From positions 1 through 9,387 of the forward strand of contig JAPLJW010000173.1 of assembly GCA_026388365.1 (NCBI GenBank): DNA of 9,387 nt, given 5' to 3'. This DNA is from Deltaproteobacteria bacterium (lineage in GTDB: Bacteria > Desulfobacterota > Syntrophia > Syntrophales > UBA5619). The notes under the pieces are model-generated. The model did no database searches and was not told the DNA's origin. It worked only from the letters and a program-made list of their open reading frames with translations. Below, in pieces: positions 1-5,846 of the stretch. Position 1 is the first letter of the stretch; each line of letters opens with the position of its first letter. The position numbers and the translations under genes were made by a program.

Positions 1-1
1 A

Positions 2-355
2 ATGGGCGGCCTTATCCTGATCGCAGCTTCCGTAAGCTTCAGCGCCATCTCTATGGCGCTCTTCATTGCTTCTGCAGCCAAGACGACGGAGCAGGCAACC
101 ACCGTCGGAGGGGTCCTGAATATCATTTTTGGCGCTCTGGGCGGAATTATGGTGCCTAAGTTTGTGATGCCCGGGTTTATGCAGGACCTTGCCAATCTGT
201 CTCCCATGTCCTGGGGACTGGAGGGATTCCTCGATATCTTCCTGCGGAACGGCAATGTTTCCGATGTTCTCCCGAAAAGCCTTTACCTGTTTATTTTCGG
301 GGTGGTCATGCTGGCCCTGACAGTCATCTTATTGCGGAGGCGGAGGGAGGTATAA
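2..355 (+). CDS. ABC-2 type transporter permease, C-terminal part (5' end outside window)
   Basis: This is the last 117 codons of an integral inner-membrane permease. The frame is open to the left edge, and the ATG at base 2 is probably an internal methionine, so the gene starts upstream. Three hydrophobic segments are visible, at about residues 3-24, 36-52 and 93-111, followed by a basic RRRR tail. Between the last two lies the segment with MVPKFVMPGFMQ and SPMSWGLEGF, which is typical of the C-terminal part of ABC-2 exporter permeases. Such proteins export lipids, polysaccharides or natural products, powered by a separate ATPase that would be expected just upstream. The stop is 5 nt before the next ACP gene, so the permease is in the same operon and probably exports the product of the ACP/ketosynthase genes. 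The family is clear; the substrate is inferred. Confidence 0.85.
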   Translation: MGGLILIAASVSFSAISMALFIASAAKTTEQATTVGGVLNIIFGALGGIMVPKFVMPGFMQDLANLSPMSWGLEGFLDIFLRNGNVSDVLPKSLYLFIFGVVMLALTVILLRRRREV

Positions 356-360
356 AAACG

Positions 361-627
361 ATGAAAGGTTCTCTTGACGAGAGACTGAAAATGGAATTGA
401 AGAGATTGATCATCGAGGAGTGCGATATAGCAACCTATCCCCGGGAGATCGGTGACGAAGAACCCCTCTTCGGCAGAGATTCCAATCTCGGTCTGGATTC
501 AATAGATGCCCTGCAGATCTCTATCGCCATACAGAATACATACGGCATCGCCATTACCGACAGCAAGGCAATGAGGCGGGTTATGAGATCGTTGAATACC
601 TTCGCCGACTTTATTCAACCGGAGTAG
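361..627 (+). CDS. Acyl carrier protein (module A)
   Basis: This is an 88-residue, stand-alone acyl carrier protein of usual ACP length. The phosphopantetheine site is GLDSIDAL, with Ser47 as the attachment residue, preceded by the acidic, loop-like stretch DEEPLFGRDSNLG. Helix II follows (IDALQISIAIQNTYGI), and the C-terminal segment (MRSLNTFADFI) fits helix IV. After activation by a phosphopantetheinyl transferase it would carry growing acyl chains in the cytoplasm for the ketosynthase encoded 4 nt downstream. The ATG at 361 has a GGAGG at 346-350 inside the end of the permease gene. It is a dedicated secondary ACP rather than the housekeeping AcpP: it sits with exporter and ketosynthase genes, and its motif (GLDSIDA) differs from the DSLDTVE type usual in AcpP. 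Confidence 0.92.
   Translation: MKGSLDERLKMELKRLIIEECDIATYPREIGDEEPLFGRDSNLGLDSIDALQISIAIQNTYGIAITDSKAMRRVMRSLNTFADFIQPE
621..624 (+). promoter_or_regulatory. Ribosome binding site deciding the TTG start at 632
   Basis: GGAG lies 7 nt before TTG at 632 and overlaps the last codons of the ACP gene. No ATG or GTG in frame would keep the first beta-strand of the ketosynthase fold (KRRAFVTG), so the TTG is preferred to the next methionine, codon 12. Confidence 0.6.
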
Positions 628-631
628 AAAT

Positions 632-1807
632 TTGAAAAGAAGGGCATTTGTAACGGGAAAGGCGATGACCTGCTCCCTCGGTGATTCTCTGGAGGGGATC
701 GTTGATGCGGTGCGCCATCAAAGGATCAGGCTTGAGCATATCCCCTTCGATCTCGCCCGCCTGCCCTATACGAGGCCTTACTACCTCATCAACCGGGACG
801 AAAGGGATAAGCTGGATAACCGCTCCGAGGAATATTTCTATGAGATTCTCTTTTCCGCGGTATCCCGGGCGCTCGGCGATGCCGGCTTGAATCGTGCGGA
901 GATCCAGGATACGCATCTGTTTTTCGGCTCGACCTCCATGGATGTCCCCGTGTTTGAGGGCAACCATCGCAAGACGTCGGCAACCGTGTCGGGTATGTTT
1001 CTCCAGTCGTCCTTTGGGTACGGTAAAATCGCCGGCGCCATCGTGGAGAGGTTCGGAATAGGGGGTAACTGCTATTCCTTCGCCACGGCATGCACTTCGA
1101 GCGCCAACGCCTTGCTTTATGCCGCGGCCATGATCTCGGAGGGGCATATCGAGAGGGCCATGGTCGTCGGCTACGACCTCTTCAACAACCTCGGTTTTTA
1201 TGGTTTTGAAGCCCTGAAATCCATTGCCGCCTCGGAGTACAGGCCCTTTGACAGGACGCGGGACGGCCTGATCCTCGGCGAGGCCTGCGGTGCGGTGGTG
1301 CTGGAGGGGAGACGCAGGAAGGCCGGTGATTTCATGCACCTTGGCGGAGCCAATCTCTGCGATACCTACAGCGTCACCAGCCACGATGAAGAAGGGTCTG
1401 CCGTTGCGGAAACGATGAACAGGGCCCTCAAGCAGGCGGGGATCGGACCGGAGGATATCTGCGCCGTCAAGGCCCACGCGACGGGAACGGAAAATAATGA
1501 CAGGACCGAATGCGCCGCCATGCGGGTAACCTTCGGCAGTCATATTCCTCCGGTCACGTGCCTCAAGCCTTTCATAGGCCACACGGTGGGCGCCTGCGGC
1601 GTCAACGAGCTGATCCTGTTCACGGAATCGGTCAAGTCGGGTTTTGTTCCCTCCACCCCCGGCTTCAGGGAAGTGGATGAGAATTTGAACCTGGCGCCCC
1701 TGACGGAAAATATGGAAGCCGGGGAGGGTGTTTTTATGCTGAACTACTTCGGGTTTGGCGGCAACTGCACCACCCTGATCTTCTCTAATAAAGGCAGCGA
1801 GGAATGA
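632..1807 (+). CDS. Beta-ketoacyl-ACP synthase, intact (module A KS)
   Basis: This 391-residue condensing enzyme of the thiolase fold is close to the usual KAS I/II length. It would carry out decarboxylative Claisen condensation of an acyl chain with malonyl-ACP. The catalytic residues are all visible: Cys154 in ATACTSSANA, His282 in AHATGTENND, Lys312 in CLKPF and His317 in IGHTVGACG. The glycine-rich GFGG loop is at 374-377, and DRTRDGLILGEACGAVVLE falls where the family has its conserved acidic/glycine segment. Translation starts at TTG, supported by GGAG and by the N-terminal strand. Its stop overlaps the next gene's start as ATGA, so the two are probably translationally coupled. This is a specialised ketosynthase, not the housekeeping FabF, judging by its context with its own ACP, an exporter and a ketosynthase-like partner. 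The substrate is unknown. Confidence 0.93.
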   Translation: MKRRAFVTGKAMTCSLGDSLEGIVDAVRHQRIRLEHIPFDLARLPYTRPYYLINRDERDKLDNRSEEYFYEILFSAVSRALGDAGLNRAEIQDTHLFFGSTSMDVPVFEGNHRKTSATVSGMFLQSSFGYGKIAGAIVERFGIGGNCYSFATACTSSANALLYAAAMISEGHIERAMVVGYDLFNNLGFYGFEALKSIAASEYRPFDRTRDGLILGEACGAVVLEGRRRKAGDFMHLGGANLCDTYSVTSHDEEGSAVAETMNRALKQAGIGPEDICAVKAHATGTENNDRTECAAMRVTFGSHIPPVTCLKPFIGHTVGACGVNELILFTESVKSGFVPSTPGFREVDENLNLAPLTENMEAGEGVFMLNYFGFGGNCTTLIFSNKGSEE

Positions 1808-2676
1808 GCAAAATATACATTCACAGCGCCTCTGCCTTTATCGGGGAAGCGAACGCGGACATCAATCTTCTCAAAGAGGAGATAAAACGCTATACCCCGG
1901 AAAATTTCCGCAGGGTCAACCGATTTATCCTGCTTTCTCTGCTTGGCGCCCTTCAATGTGTCCACCGGCAGCCCCTTGAGGCTGCTATGGCCGTCTATCT
2001 GACGACGGAGGACGGCAACCTCGGCGAGACCGCGGATGTCCTTGATGAGATCTATACGTCCCGGTCCCTGCCCAAGCCTTTCGGTTTCATTAATACGATG
2101 AGCAATACGGCGGCTTTCTATCTTGCCCGGCATCTGGGTATCCGGGGCCGCAACATCACCGTTTCCAGCCAGCACCTTTCCTTCGAGAGGGGGCTGGAAC
2201 TGCTGAAGGTGGATTTTGCCTGTGGGGCGGAAAGGAGCGCCCTGATCGGCGGTGTCGATGAGTCCTCACTTTCCCGGATGAACGCGGAAGAACAGACGGG
2301 TCGCGGTTGGCGAAGGGTTGACGGGAGCGGCTGGTTTTACGTCAAGCCTGAGAAGGAGGGGGCCTGCGGGGCATTTACAGAGATCAGGTCATTCCGGGAC
2401 GGCCCTTCATGTATGAGATGGATCAGGGAACGGGAAAGAGCGCCGGTGGCAGTGGTCTCTTTCGGCGCGCTGATCGGCGATGATGAAGCCGCCGACTTGA
2501 GGGGCACTTTGCGACCCGCTGCCGAATTTGATTATCTCCGTGATTATGGATATTCCGGCTCGGCTACGGCCTGCGGTGTAAGCCTGTTCATGAGGCTTTT
2601 TCAAGCAAAGACCCTGTTGCATATCAACAGAGACCAGCGAAAAAATTACGCGGTGATTGAATTAGAGAGGTATTGA
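1804..2676 (+). CDS. Degenerate ketosynthase-like protein, chain-length-factor type
   Basis: This 290-residue protein resembles the N-terminal half of ketosynthases, in the style of the domain family Ketoacyl-synt_2, but it lacks a working active site. PFGFINTMSNTAAFYLARHLGIRGRNITV and ALIGGVDE (146-153) match the usual framework. Where active enzymes have a cysteine after the ITVSS-type strand, this one reads SSQHLSFE, so the nucleophile is replaced (His124 in the simplest alignment). The HATGT motif is absent, and the expected GHT motif appears as GYSGSATACG at 249-258, with Tyr in place of His. It is about 100 residues shorter than a full KAS. The ATGA overlap with the intact ketosynthase mimics the KS-alpha/KS-beta arrangement of type II PKS, so a non-catalytic heterodimer partner that sets chain length is the likely role. 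The family link is good; the role is inferred. Confidence 0.75.
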   Translation: MSKIYIHSASAFIGEANADINLLKEEIKRYTPENFRRVNRFILLSLLGALQCVHRQPLEAAMAVYLTTEDGNLGETADVLDEIYTSRSLPKPFGFINTMSNTAAFYLARHLGIRGRNITVSSQHLSFERGLELLKVDFACGAERSALIGGVDESSLSRMNAEEQTGRGWRRVDGSGWFYVKPEKEGACGAFTEIRSFRDGPSCMRWIRERERAPVAVVSFGALIGDDEAADLRGTLRPAAEFDYLRDYGYSGSATACGVSLFMRLFQAKTLLHINRDQRKNYAVIELERY

Positions 2677-2690
2677 TCAATTAATTTGTA

Positions 2691-3683
2691 TCAGAATTGT
2701 ACTGGCGTTGCAGACGGCAAAGCCATGCCACGCTCCGCCATGGCCCGGCGAACAAGATCCGGCCGGTCGCTGATGAGCCCATCCACGCCAAGGTCGAGCA
2801 TCTTTTTGATCTGCGCTGGTTCGTTTACTGTCCACACGACGACCGTAATACCCAGGCTGTGCGCCTCTTTCAGTTTGGCTTCGGTCAGGTCGCCGAAATA
2901 AGGAGACCAGATCCTGCCTCCCGCGGCTTTGACCATCCTGGGAACCGAACCGTGATCTTTGTATTGAAAACCTGCCGTCCACGGGGAACCCTCGGGCTTA
3001 TATTCGGCGATGTTGTCGAAAGAACGCTGCTGTACGGAGAGATAGACCGTCGGGATTGCGGGTGCGATTTTCTGCGCCACCTGCAGGGTGCGCCAATCAA
3101 AGGACATGATGCTGACGCGCCCTTCCATCTCCTCTTTTCGGATCAACCCGACGATCATCGTAGCGGAGGTTTCCGGGTTAAGCGTTTCGTCGGGTTTGAT
3201 GGGCGAGACTTTTATTTCGATATTGAAACGAACCTTTTCATTATTCGCTTTCCTGGCCATGGCAAACAGGTCGGCGAGTTTGGGAATGCGTGTTCCGTCC
3301 ACCGCCTTCTGTTCGGGGAAGGCATTTGCATACTTGGTATTGGGGTTCAGGCGACCGACATCATACTGCTGCAAATCATCGAAGGTTAACGATTTGATCA
3401 AAGGGTAAGGATTTTCAAGCCATTTCCCGGCTTTGTCTCGAGTGATGTCCGGGTTCAATGCCTGTTCGTGGGATATTACAATCACGCCGTCCTTGGTCAT
3501 CGCTGTATCGAGTTCCAGGGCAGTCACGCCCAGCGACAACGCGGTGGCAAAGGCGGGCAAAGTATTTTCCGGCATCAAACCGCGAGCGCCACGATGCCCG
3601 ACCAGATCAAACGCCAAGGCCGATCTAACCAGTAACAGGCAACCCAAAAATACCACACCGATCGGAACTTTCCTGCTTCTCAT
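2691..3683 (-). CDS. Secreted glycerophosphodiester phosphodiesterase
   Basis: This 330-residue enzyme of the GDPD family hydrolyses glycerophosphodiesters to glycerol-3-phosphate and an alcohol. A signal peptide is clear: MRSRK, then a hydrophobic core, then SALA with cleavage likely after Ala24, so it acts in the periplasm or outside. An internal FLGC could be read as a lipobox, but it sits within the hydrophobic core and is less convincing. Catalytic motifs are HRGARG (His30), PENT (Glu39), ELDTAMTKDG (Glu57, Asp59), SHE (His72), NIEIK (Glu156, Lys158), VVVWTVNEP and DGLISDRP. The ATG at 3683 has GGAG 5 nt upstream and leads straight into the signal peptide. A second in-frame ATG at 3704 lacks a ribosome site. 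Its end converges on the ketosynthase-like gene with only 14 nt between stops. Whether it serves the cluster (head-group turnover, phosphate scavenging) or is an unrelated neighbour cannot be told here. Confidence 0.93.
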   Translation of the reverse strand: MRSRKVPIGVVFLGCLLLVRSALAFDLVGHRGARGLMPENTLPAFATALSLGVTALELDTAMTKDGVIVISHEQALNPDITRDKAGKWLENPYPLIKSLTFDDLQQYDVGRLNPNTKYANAFPEQKAVDGTRIPKLADLFAMARKANNEKVRFNIEIKVSPIKPDETLNPETSATMIVGLIRKEEMEGRVSIMSFDWRTLQVAQKIAPAIPTVYLSVQQRSFDNIAEYKPEGSPWTAGFQYKDHGSVPRMVKAAGGRIWSPYFGDLTEAKLKEAHSLGITVVVWTVNEPAQIKKMLDLGVDGLISDRPDLVRRAMAERGMALPSATPVQF

Positions 3684-3688
3684 GGCTT

Positions 3689-3692
3689 CTCC
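3689..3692 (-). promoter_or_regulatory. Ribosome binding site deciding the start of the GDPD gene
   Basis: On the minus strand, GGAG stands 5 nt before ATG 3683. The alternative in-frame ATG at 3704 is preceded by A/T-rich sequence without a purine-rich site, and it would add seven residues before the signal peptide. Confidence 0.6.
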
Positions 3693-3769
3693 GTTTACAA
3701 GCATTCATTTTTGTTTGAAATCAAGCATTATCTTCAAAGGCGACGTTTAACGGACTTCAGCTATACTGA

Positions 3770-3798
3770 ATAATGTCTGAAATGATCCTTATTGCCAA
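3770..3798 (-). promoter_or_regulatory. Possible sigma70-like promoter for the GDPD gene
   Basis: The 184-base gap at 3684-3867 holds no gene. On the minus strand it contains TTGGCA (3793-3798), a 17-nt spacer and CATTAT (3770-3775), placing a start near 3763 with a leader of about 80 nt. The -35 element matches 5 of 6 consensus bases and the -10 only 4 of 6, so this is a weak candidate. No convincing terminator for the upstream BtrH-like gene was seen in the gap, so read-through from that gene is equally possible. Confidence 0.3.
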
Positions 3799-3867
3799 GA
3801 CCGGATTATCGGTTGTGTAGCCGGAAGAAAGACATTTTAGACCAGTACGCCGAAACCGGATGAACCA

Positions 3868-4872
3868 TTATAATTTCATCGATTTGAGATGGACGTAGAC
3901 ATCCTTTTCCTGCTTTGCGCATTGTTGCACCAGTTGGACGATCTCCCCTACATCAAAATCCTCCGTCTTGCTTTTACAGGCCTTGGCGCAGGCCGAGGCA
4001 AACCGGCGCCACATATCGCCGGCCTCCGTCATCATCCGCGATGCCTCTCCCAGTCGGGCCGATCCCATGAGGCGCCCGGCTTCCTGGAGAAAGGCCGCAT
4101 AGATGAACCGGAAGCCGCCCCCTCCCGTACCAATTTCCTCCTGCATCCGTACGATATGGCCGAGAAAAAGGCGGACGTACCCCGGGTCTTCGCGGATCTT
4201 TAGTCGTGCGATTTGTCTTCCCATATAATGAATACCCTTGACGCCGATGAAGGGGACGGGGGCATAAAGCATCATGCGTACCGTTCGTTTTATGGACTTC
4301 TGGATCGCTTCCCGTAAATCGATGGAGGGATTGACCCGGACAGGATAGTAAATGAAACCCTTCGGGGCAAGCGTTCCCCTGGCGAAACGGGCGTTCTGCA
4401 GATCATCCGCCTTGATCCGGACGGGATGCTCAAAAACGGGGTCGCTGATGAGAAATTCTTCCCCTTCCCGTCCGTAAACGATAAGATTGTGCGCGTTAAA
4501 TTGGAAACGCATCTCCGGCGGGAAATAGGGGAGCCAGTAAACCGATGTCTGCAGGCCGACGATTTCACCTCGGTCGACAAGGGCAGTGAGTTCGGCAAGA
4601 GCCTTTTCTTTTTCCCTGTACCTCGTGGTCCTGAATTGGACATCAAGGTTTTTTGCGGCCCCCTTGATGATCGAACCGGGGAGCATGCGGTACGATATTA
4701 AAGGCATGTTCGTTATTTTAATGAAGGGTATATAGGCGAAGGTCAGGCCGCCCGTGATGCCGAACACCATGGGTTCGGAAAGATCAAGACCGTGACATCT
4801 CAGGAGCGTGGTGACCACGCCGCTTTCGCAATGGGCGTAATGCCGGTGTTCCAATGGCTTCAATTCCGCCAT
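3868..4872 (-). CDS. BtrH-like acyltransferase (BtrH N-terminal domain plus DUF4872-like C-terminus)
   Basis: This 334-residue protein resembles BtrH, the butirosin enzyme that transfers an acyl chain from an ACP to an amine of an aminoglycoside. The N-terminal region (about 8-175) looks like the BtrH_N domain with a papain-like arrangement. Cys15 in HCESGVVTTLLRCHGL, His128 in FNAHNLIVYG and Asp144 in LISDPVF form a plausible Cys-His-Asp triad. SEPMVFGITGGLTFAYIPF (32-50) is the glycine-rich segment usual after the cysteine. The C-terminal part (about 180-330) appears mostly helical, as in the DUF4872 domain often attached to BtrH_N. GGGGAGGA at 4877-4884 is a strong ribosome site 5 nt from the ATG. 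The start abuts the previous stop as TAA-ATG. With ACPs on both sides, acyl-ACP is the likely donor. The acceptor is unknown, and thioester hydrolysis or lactam formation are alternatives. Confidence 0.8.
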   Translation of the reverse strand: MAELKPLEHRHYAHCESGVVTTLLRCHGLDLSEPMVFGITGGLTFAYIPFIKITNMPLISYRMLPGSIIKGAAKNLDVQFRTTRYREKEKALAELTALVDRGEIVGLQTSVYWLPYFPPEMRFQFNAHNLIVYGREGEEFLISDPVFEHPVRIKADDLQNARFARGTLAPKGFIYYPVRVNPSIDLREAIQKSIKRTVRMMLYAPVPFIGVKGIHYMGRQIARLKIREDPGYVRLFLGHIVRMQEEIGTGGGGFRFIYAAFLQEAGRLMGSARLGEASRMMTEAGDMWRRFASACAKACKSKTEDFDVGEIVQLVQQCAKQEKDVYVHLKSMKL

Positions 4873-5277
4873 TTAATCCTCCCCGGGGAAATTCTTTAAC
4901 GCGTCCAACGATATCCTGAAGAGCGCGGCATACTCGGCAAGCGTCCTGTCGTCGAGCTTCTTGAAAATGGAGGGTTTGAAATGCCGCTTGACCTGCCAGC
5001 GGTAAAATCCCATGGCCTGGGCAAGAGTCGGCGGATCCATCCAACGCTTATACATGAAGTATTCTATCGGCGATGCTTCGTCATTTTTCACCCGGGATGC
5101 GGTCTCCCCGGCCTTTTCATCAAAGTCGCCGATGACCTGGTTGAGGACGACTTCTTCCGCATCCCATCCCCCGGTGGTGATTTTGGCGTAACAGCCCTGA
5201 TCATCAACGGCGTATAGGGCTTTTTTCAGGCCGTTCAGGGTCTTGATATCATCCTGAGGCACTTCGGATATCTTCAT
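4873..5277 (-). CDS. Hypothetical protein with possible Xre-like helix-turn-helix, BtrH operon partner
   Basis: I do not firmly recognise this 134-residue soluble protein. It has no signal peptide or membrane segment. The first 60 residues are acidic to neutral (KISEVPQDDIKTLNGLKKA, then DDQGCYAKITTGGWDAEEV). The C-terminal part (about 70-130) reads SPIEYFMYKRWMDPPTLAQ, then AMGFYRWQVKRHFKP, then LDDRTLAEYAALFRISLDAL. That is the spacing of an Xre/Cro-type helix-turn-helix: TLAQAMG as helix 2, WQVKRHF as helix 3 and a closing LAEYAALFRISLDAL helix. Its stop touches the BtrH-like start, so the two are surely co-transcribed. It could be an adaptor or substrate-presenting partner of the acyltransferase, or a regulator of the divergent promoters. 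The ATG at 5277 has only AAAGG (5284-5288) as a ribosome site, and that overlaps the predicted -10 box. Confidence 0.7.
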   Translation of the reverse strand: MKISEVPQDDIKTLNGLKKALYAVDDQGCYAKITTGGWDAEEVVLNQVIGDFDEKAGETASRVKNDEASPIEYFMYKRWMDPPTLAQAMGFYRWQVKRHFKPSIFKKLDDRTLAEYAALFRISLDALKNFPGED

Positions 5278-5285
5278 ATTATGCC

Positions 5286-5314
5286 TTTATATCAGCGATC
5301 TTGATGTATATCAA
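5286..5314 (-). promoter_or_regulatory. Predicted sigma70-like promoter of the 134-aa/BtrH operon
   Basis: On the minus strand, TTGATA (5309-5314), a 17-nt spacer and TATAAA (5286-5291) each match 5 of 6 consensus bases. The predicted start is near 5279, only about 2 nt before the ATG at 5277, so the transcript would be leaderless or nearly so. The -35 box shares bases with the FNR-type palindrome. Confidence 0.45.
5301..5314. promoter_or_regulatory. FNR-type binding site
   Basis: TTGATGTATATCAA is an exact match to the FNR consensus TTGAT-N4-ATCAA. It covers the -35 element and part of the spacer of the minus-strand promoter, centred about 28 bp upstream of its predicted start. A site there would normally repress. 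If the real start were about 13 nt further downstream, the centre would fall at -41.5, the class II activating position. It lies about 178 bp upstream of the plus-strand promoter's predicted start. Confidence 0.55.
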
Positions 5315-5340
5315 ATATTATCCGCGATCGGTAACGGGTG

Positions 5341-5352
5341 GTGAAATTTCAC
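5341..5352. promoter_or_regulatory. Perfect 12-bp palindrome, possible operator
   Basis: GTGAAATTTCAC is its own reverse complement and lies in the divergent intergenic region, 39 bp centre-to-centre from the FNR-type site. It is not a CRP box, because the TGA and TCA arms are separated by 4 rather than 6 bases. The protein that might bind it is unknown. Confidence 0.35.
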
Positions 5353-5450
5353 AAGGAAGATACCCGCAGTTGCGTTGCCGATGTCGGAACCGATGATCCG
5401 GACATGACCCGCTGACTTTTCTGCCGGCATCATGTTCGGGAAAGTTGGGC

Positions 5451-5479
5451 TTGTCATCCGTTTAAAAAATCATTATAGT
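5451..5479 (+). promoter_or_regulatory. Predicted sigma70-like promoter of module B
   Basis: TTGTCA (5451-5456), a 17-nt spacer and TATAGT (5474-5479) each match 5 of 6 consensus bases. The predicted start is near 5486, about 43 nt before the ACP ATG at 5529. It would drive the ACP, ketosynthase, acyltransferase and following ketosynthase genes. It is the best promoter-like sequence in the window. Confidence 0.5.
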
Positions 5480-5528
5480 TCGCCGGCAACCCCGATCGTA
5501 AATATGAAATTTGAAAGATGGGAAGTTG

Positions 5529-5798
5529 ATGACAAGAGGACAGATCACCGCTGAAATCCTCAATATTTTCAGCCGCGAGTTCGAGATCGAACAGCCCGGC
5601 CTCGATAACGATTTGCGCGAGACCTACGAGTTCGACAGCGTGGACGCCATCGAACTGCTCTTGGGAATCGAACGGTTTCTCAAGTCCGAGTTGACCCACG
5701 ACGAGAAAAAAGCGGCCATGGGAATCCGGACCATCAACCAGATCGTTGACTATGTCGAGGGGCTGGTCAGGGTGAGGGGGCGGGAAACGCATGGGTAA
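5529..5798 (+). CDS. Acyl carrier protein (module B)
   Basis: This second stand-alone ACP has 89 residues. The phosphopantetheine attachment is Ser37 in YEFDSVDAIELL, with helix II continuing as IELLLGIERFLKSELT. The C-terminal segment IRTINQIVDYVEGLV fits helix IV. It shares little with the module A ACP beyond the motif, so the two probably serve different ketosynthases or stages. The start is uncertain: ATG 5529 has GGGAAG ending only 3 nt upstream, while an in-frame TTG at 5511 would add six residues but has no ribosome site. The ATG gives the usual ACP length. It is the first gene behind the promoter at 5451-5479 and is followed, after 48 nt, by the ketosynthase in the same frame. Confidence 0.9.
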   Translation: MTRGQITAEILNIFSREFEIEQPGLDNDLRETYEFDSVDAIELLLGIERFLKSELTHDEKKAAMGIRTINQIVDYVEGLVRVRGRETHG

Positions 5799-5846
5799 GA
5801 CATCCAGGCGATCAGTCCCGGCGAGGAAGGGGGCGCACGTCCGGCG

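Noticed and set aside
2720..2745. Inverted repeat GCCATG...CATGGC as a terminator for module A
   Set aside because: The stem is six base pairs with an eleven-base loop and no T-run, and it lies inside the coding region of the GDPD gene.
3797..3816. Imperfect hairpin CAAGACCGG...CGGTTG as a terminator of the BtrH operon
   Set aside because: The stem is short and bulged, without a T-tract on either strand.
5311..5457. 48-codon open frame on the minus strand in the divergent region, ending at the FNR-type box
   Set aside because: It has no ribosome site before its ATG, overlaps the plus-strand promoter and shows no recognisable motif. This length occurs by chance.
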